This document shows, piece by piece, positions 61,206-64,000 of a DNA stretch of 64,000 nt (position 1 is the stretch's first letter; every line of letters begins with the position of its first letter). Made by a program: the position numbers and the translations under genes. The DNA is from Candidatus Thalassarchaeum betae (GTDB taxonomy: Archaea > Thermoplasmatota > Poseidoniia > Poseidoniales > Thalassarchaeaceae): assembly GCA_003193925.1 (NCBI GenBank), contig PSPG01000004.1:62001-126000 (forward strand). Reading direction: 5' to 3'. Under the pieces are notes generated by a model, which had not been told where the DNA came from, did no database searches, and saw only the letters and a program-made list of their open reading frames with translations.

Positions 61206-61832
61206 TCAGATTCCGGATAAGAGGGCAGAGACCTCGTCTTCGGAGAGCAGGCAGAACCCGTCGCCGCTTGTGATGACGGCTAGGTCCATGCCATTGCCGC
61301 TCGCAGAGTCGCGCTGAGCGGATGCGAGCAGGGCCTTCGCTGCGACCTTGAGGGCCTCATCCCGGGACATTCCCTCGGAGAACTGGTCCTCAAGGACGCC
61401 GTACATGAAGGGGCTTCCCGAGCCAGTGGCGCAGTATATGTCTGGAATCGAGCCGCCGGCGGAGTCAATGCTGTACACGCTAGGCCCGGAGTCGTCGACT
61501 CCGACAATCAGGATCTGGACGTAGTGGGCGCGACCGGCAAGGATGTTAGCAGTCAGTGTAGCAGCCCCCTTGACAGTCATCGAAGTGCCGTGCTTGAGCT
61601 CGTAAAGGCGCAACTCGGCGACGAGTGTCCGCGAGAGTGACTGAGCGTGACCGACGAGGCCGGCGGTAGTCAGAGCGATCGAGTTGGAGATGCGAAACAG
61701 TTTCTGAACGCGCTTGTTGACGATGAAGTGGCCCATGGTGGCCCTGTGGTCGGCGCCAACTACGACTCCGCCATCGAAAGTGAGGCCTAAGGTGCTGGTG
61801 CCCGTCCTCACTACATCTGCGGTCTCGTTCAT
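61206..61832 (-). CDS. psmB: Proteasome beta subunit
   Basis: The catalytic subunit of the 20S proteasome. The 208-residue precursor has an 11-residue propeptide ending in RTG, and cleavage gives Thr1 in TSTLGLTFDGGVVVGADHRATMG. The Asp17- and Lys33-equivalent residues (ADHRAT, VNKRVQKLF) and the later SAQRDSASGNGMDLAVI (Ser129/Asp166-type residues) are present. ATG 61832 is chosen because AGGTGA lies five bases upstream; GTG 61841 is also in frame. The alpha subunit is not in the window. Confidence 0.95.
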   Translation of the reverse strand: MNETADVVRTGTSTLGLTFDGGVVVGADHRATMGHFIVNKRVQKLFRISNSIALTTAGLVGHAQSLSRTLVAELRLYELKHGTSMTVKGAATLTANILAGRAHYVQILIVGVDDSGPSVYSIDSAGGSIPDIYCATGSGSPFMYGVLEDQFSEGMSRDEALKVAAKALLASAQRDSASGNGMDLAVITSGDGFCLLSEDEVSALLSGI

Positions 61833-61997
61833 CGAAGTCACCTGCTGCGGCGAAGTCCCCAGCGAACCCGACTCGATTCGGGCCCCTTATCAATGCGACG
61901 GGGAAGGAGGCTGGATTATCATTCAAAGCGCCGCAAACCACTTTTCCTCGCCAGTGCGGACCGCAGAAGTCAAGGCACGTGGTTCAGGCGATTGGGC

Positions 61998-62411
61998 GTG
62001 GCCAAGGATGAGGACAGAGGCCCACGCTGGATAGAGATGCCCAGCGTGCCTGAGGATACCGGCACGGCCGTGGAGCCGGGACAGGACTACCACGACCTGG
62101 GCGTTCGGTACCCCGATGCACCCGTCTCGCGAGGCGTGGGCGACGCGATAGTCCACCGTGCCGTGCTTGACGATATCACCGGGGTTCCCATGGTGATGGA
62201 CTGGGTCTCCGACGGGGATCTCGTGATCGTCGAGATGAGCAGGCTCCTAAGCAGGGAGCTCGAGCTACAGACCGCGGTCGAGAGGATAAGGTGCTTCGTC
62301 GAGGACGACTTGTCAGGCGAGGTTGTCAGGCTGGGGGACTCGAGGCTGCTTCTGCTACCTGTGAACTTCAAGAGCACACGCAAGTCCGAGGACCGTCCCC
62401 TGTACCTCTGA
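61998..62411 (+). CDS. sepF: SepF-like cell division protein
   Basis: The 137-residue protein ends with a DUF552/SepF-type domain: GDLVIVEMSRLLSRELELQTAVERIRCFVEDDLSGEVVRLGDSRLLLLP matches the strand-helix-strand pattern and GDIxxLGxxxIxxTP-like end of SepF. In archaea SepF anchors FtsZ to the membrane. The N-terminal 60 residues are acidic; I do not see a clear amphipathic membrane helix at the very N-terminus. It starts at GTG 61998. ftsZ is not in the window. Confidence 0.65.
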   Translation: MAKDEDRGPRWIEMPSVPEDTGTAVEPGQDYHDLGVRYPDAPVSRGVGDAIVHRAVLDDITGVPMVMDWVSDGDLVIVEMSRLLSRELELQTAVERIRCFVEDDLSGEVVRLGDSRLLLLPVNFKSTRKSEDRPLYL

Positions 62412-62420
62412 GGTGGCTCG

Positions 62421-63020
62421 ATGGAAAGCACGATCGAGCAGCCCTGCCCGGTTTGCTCCTCAGACGCTGGTCTGACGATGATCGCGCGCACATCTGAGAT
62501 TCCGTATTTCGGGGAGCATACCCAACTCACCATACTGTGCGACGCGTGTGGGTGGAAGCACACCGACTTCATCCCGGCAGAGGGCACGAAGCCGGGAGCC
62601 TGCACGATGCTCATCGACTCGCCCGGGCACATGACTGCTAGAGTCGTGCGCTCCCCCTCGTGCACTGTCAGGCTGGTGGAACTTGACCTCGAGGTCAAAC
62701 CGGGTGTCAGCTCCACCGGGTATATCTCTAACGTCGAGGGCGTGTTCAACAGGTTCGAAGATGCCATCAGCATGCTCCAGAGGCAGGCCATGAGCGAGCA
62801 CGAAGGCAGTCAGGCGGCCGCTGAATGCGCCGCTCTACTAAATGAGATGGCTCGCATCAAAGCCGGGCAATCGAGTGTCGAGCTCGTCCTGCTAGACCCC
62901 ATGGGGCACAGCCAGATACTGCATGAGGATGCGGTCTCCCGCGAGTTGAGAGAGGAGGAGATGGAAGTCCTGTCAACCGGGCCTTCGGTTCCAGTATTCG
63001 ACGCTGGAGACCTAGCCTAG
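62421..63020 (+). CDS. ZPR1 zinc-finger domain protein
   Basis: The 199-residue protein has a ZPR1 domain: a C4 zinc finger CPVC...CDACGWK, followed by GTKPGACTMLIDSP, VEGVFNRFEDAISML and LVLLDPMGHSQI. In eukaryotes ZPR1 is an eEF1A folding chaperone; archaea have a single-domain version, thought to be similar. It follows the sepF-like gene by nine bases and is convergent with trpS. Confidence 0.88.
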   Translation: MESTIEQPCPVCSSDAGLTMIARTSEIPYFGEHTQLTILCDACGWKHTDFIPAEGTKPGACTMLIDSPGHMTARVVRSPSCTVRLVELDLEVKPGVSSTGYISNVEGVFNRFEDAISMLQRQAMSEHEGSQAAAECAALLNEMARIKAGQSSVELVLLDPMGHSQILHEDAVSRELREEEMEVLSTGPSVPVFDAGDLA

Positions 63021-64000
63021 ACTGCGTCGGGAGCTAGGAACTCGTCCAGCCTGTCCGCCCACATCTCCCTGCGCTCAGCCAGCTCGGTCAGCCACTCGGC
63101 GGCACTGTCGATGCAGACCTGCTTGATCTCACCCGCGAGCATCCTGCCACTCTCGTACTCGCTCCTGATCTCGGCTAGAGTGCCGTCATCGGACTCGAAG
63201 AAGAACTGCAGATACTGGAAAGCGACGTCCTTGGAGCAGTCCCCACCGAGCCTGCGGTGCTCCTCTGTGGTGGGCTGACCGCCGCTTAACGACCTCTGTA
63301 CCTTCCTCTCCATGTCCTCGATGCTCTCGTCCATGAAGATGGTAGTCTCGGGTTGCGAGGACGACATTTTGTCGCCGGTCATCCCGACTGCGAAACGGTG
63401 GTAGGTCGAGCATGGCGGCATCAGGCCCATTCCGCCCATCTCGCGCTCCAGCGTGAGCATGCGCATGCGCACGCGGGCGCGATCATCAAGCGCGGCACCA
63501 GGGATGTCCAACGTGCCGTACTTGGGGTTGGAGATGATGTCAGCGTATCCGAGAGGGGCGAGGGCCTGTGCCATGCGCTCGAAGACCGAATCCCGGACTG
63601 CTGAGTCGACTTGGCCTCCGGAGACTCCGAGAGCCGTCTGATTGTCCTCCTGGACGGACAATGAGACGGTCAGACCACCTTCCGTTCGCTGCTTGACGTT
63701 GAACCAGTGTGTCTTGCCGGCTATCCCTCTAGTGAGCCTGAGGTGCGGGTCCTGGTCGATGCCGACCGGGACCACTATCGGGCGGAGCCCGCCGTAGTCG
63801 TCGAGCTGGGGATGAATGATATCACCGACTTGTACCAGCGGTGCCTGCACGTGCGCGAGGTTGGTCCCACCGCTGAATCCGTAGATGGCCTCGAACTCTG
63901 AGAGGTTGGTCCTCCTACCGAGTGTGAATGCGAGCCTCTGCACCGCTGGCCGGGAGCTCTGGAAGTAGACGTTGGTGACATCGGGGTCGAGGCCGAGAGC
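63017..64000 (-). CDS. trpS: Tryptophanyl-tRNA synthetase, N-terminal part beyond the window
   Basis: The frame is open to base 64000, so the N-terminus with the HIGH motif lies outside. The visible 327 residues include VPVGIDQDPHLRLTRGIA, PCSTYHRFAVGMTGDKMSSSQP (KMSKS loop) and the C-terminal helical region with GGDCSKDVAFQYLQFFFE, as in archaeal/eukaryotic TrpRS. The GTG at 63943 is internal. Confidence 0.93.
   Translation of the reverse strand, partial: ALGLDPDVTNVYFQSSRPAVQRLAFTLGRRTNLSEFEAIYGFSGGTNLAHVQAPLVQVGDIIHPQLDDYGGLRPIVVPVGIDQDPHLRLTRGIAGKTHWFNVKQRTEGGLTVSLSVQEDNQTALGVSGGQVDSAVRDSVFERMAQALAPLGYADIISNPKYGTLDIPGAALDDRARVRMRMLTLEREMGGMGLMPPCSTYHRFAVGMTGDKMSSSQPETTIFMDESIEDMERKVQRSLSGGQPTTEEHRRLGGDCSKDVAFQYLQFFFESDDGTLAEIRSEYESGRMLAGEIKQVCIDSAAEWLTELAERREMWADRLDEFLAPDAV

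Noticed and set aside
1-64000. Insertion sequences, prophage or CRISPR arrays
   Set aside because: I saw no transposase or integrase, no regularly spaced repeats and no long terminal repeats; gene content is housekeeping and metabolic.

Overview
The window reads as chromosomal DNA of a marine archaeon. Archaeal markers are Kae1, the proteasome beta subunit, the KH/beta-CASP termination nuclease FttA (aCPSF1), ribosomal proteins eS17, eS19, eL31 and eL39, tRNA-splicing endonuclease, an SRP 7S RNA and a geranylgeranyl reductase. The mix with bacterial-type genes (split PntAB transhydrogenase, class 2 dihydroorotate dehydrogenase, MqnC, bacterial-type topoisomerase I, FdhF/YdeP with FdhD, aerobic histidine degradation) fits Thermoplasmatota, most likely Marine Group II (Poseidoniales). 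That placement is inference from gene content. I saw no insertion sequence, CRISPR array or prophage.

Layout. 1-7567: histidine degradation to glutamate (split glutamate formiminotransferase and cyclodeaminase, HutU, HutH, and HutI on the other strand), AlaX, tRNA-Val and a previously hidden 46-aa zinc-ribbon gene inside an AT-rich gap. 7617-12009: Kae1, a Pro/acidic-rich protein, an FKBP, methylmalonyl-CoA mutase catalytic chain and epimerase. 12346-15441: a preQ0 (7-deazaguanine) operon led by a ribbon-helix-helix regulator with a clear candidate operator, then FolE, QueE, a QueC lacking its zinc cysteines, MsrB and QueD. 15459-17363: TrmJ-like methylase and four ribosomal proteins. 17398-25907: membrane and PqqD-like genes, an FMN reductase, a TPR protein, a molybdenum oxidoreductase with FdhD, and an IscA/Iba57 pair.

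25899-38144: superoxide dismutase, SerA, an SDR, ValS, an RND exporter, an EVE protein, SRP RNA, a Cys-type CcmE and PyrD. 38285-49153: topoisomerase I with a repeat-bearing tail, geranylgeranyl reductase, MqnC, a Xaa-Pro peptidase, a surface PKD-like protein, a PfkB kinase with a rewritten active-site loop, and EndA. 49154-56319 is a minus-strand run: PntA1-PntA2-PntB, then a CxCH-bearing anchored protein, a TatC carrying an extra cysteine-rich domain, and a secreted M6 protease. 56517-64000: malate dehydrogenase, Nudix, tRNA-Pro, FttA, proteasome beta, SepF-like, ZPR1 and the end of TrpS.

The most unusual items are the TatC C-terminal cysteine-rich domain, the QueC zinc-site loss, the RHH-controlled preQ0 operon, the Cys-type CcmE without other Ccm genes, and the apparent CTG start of PntA2.
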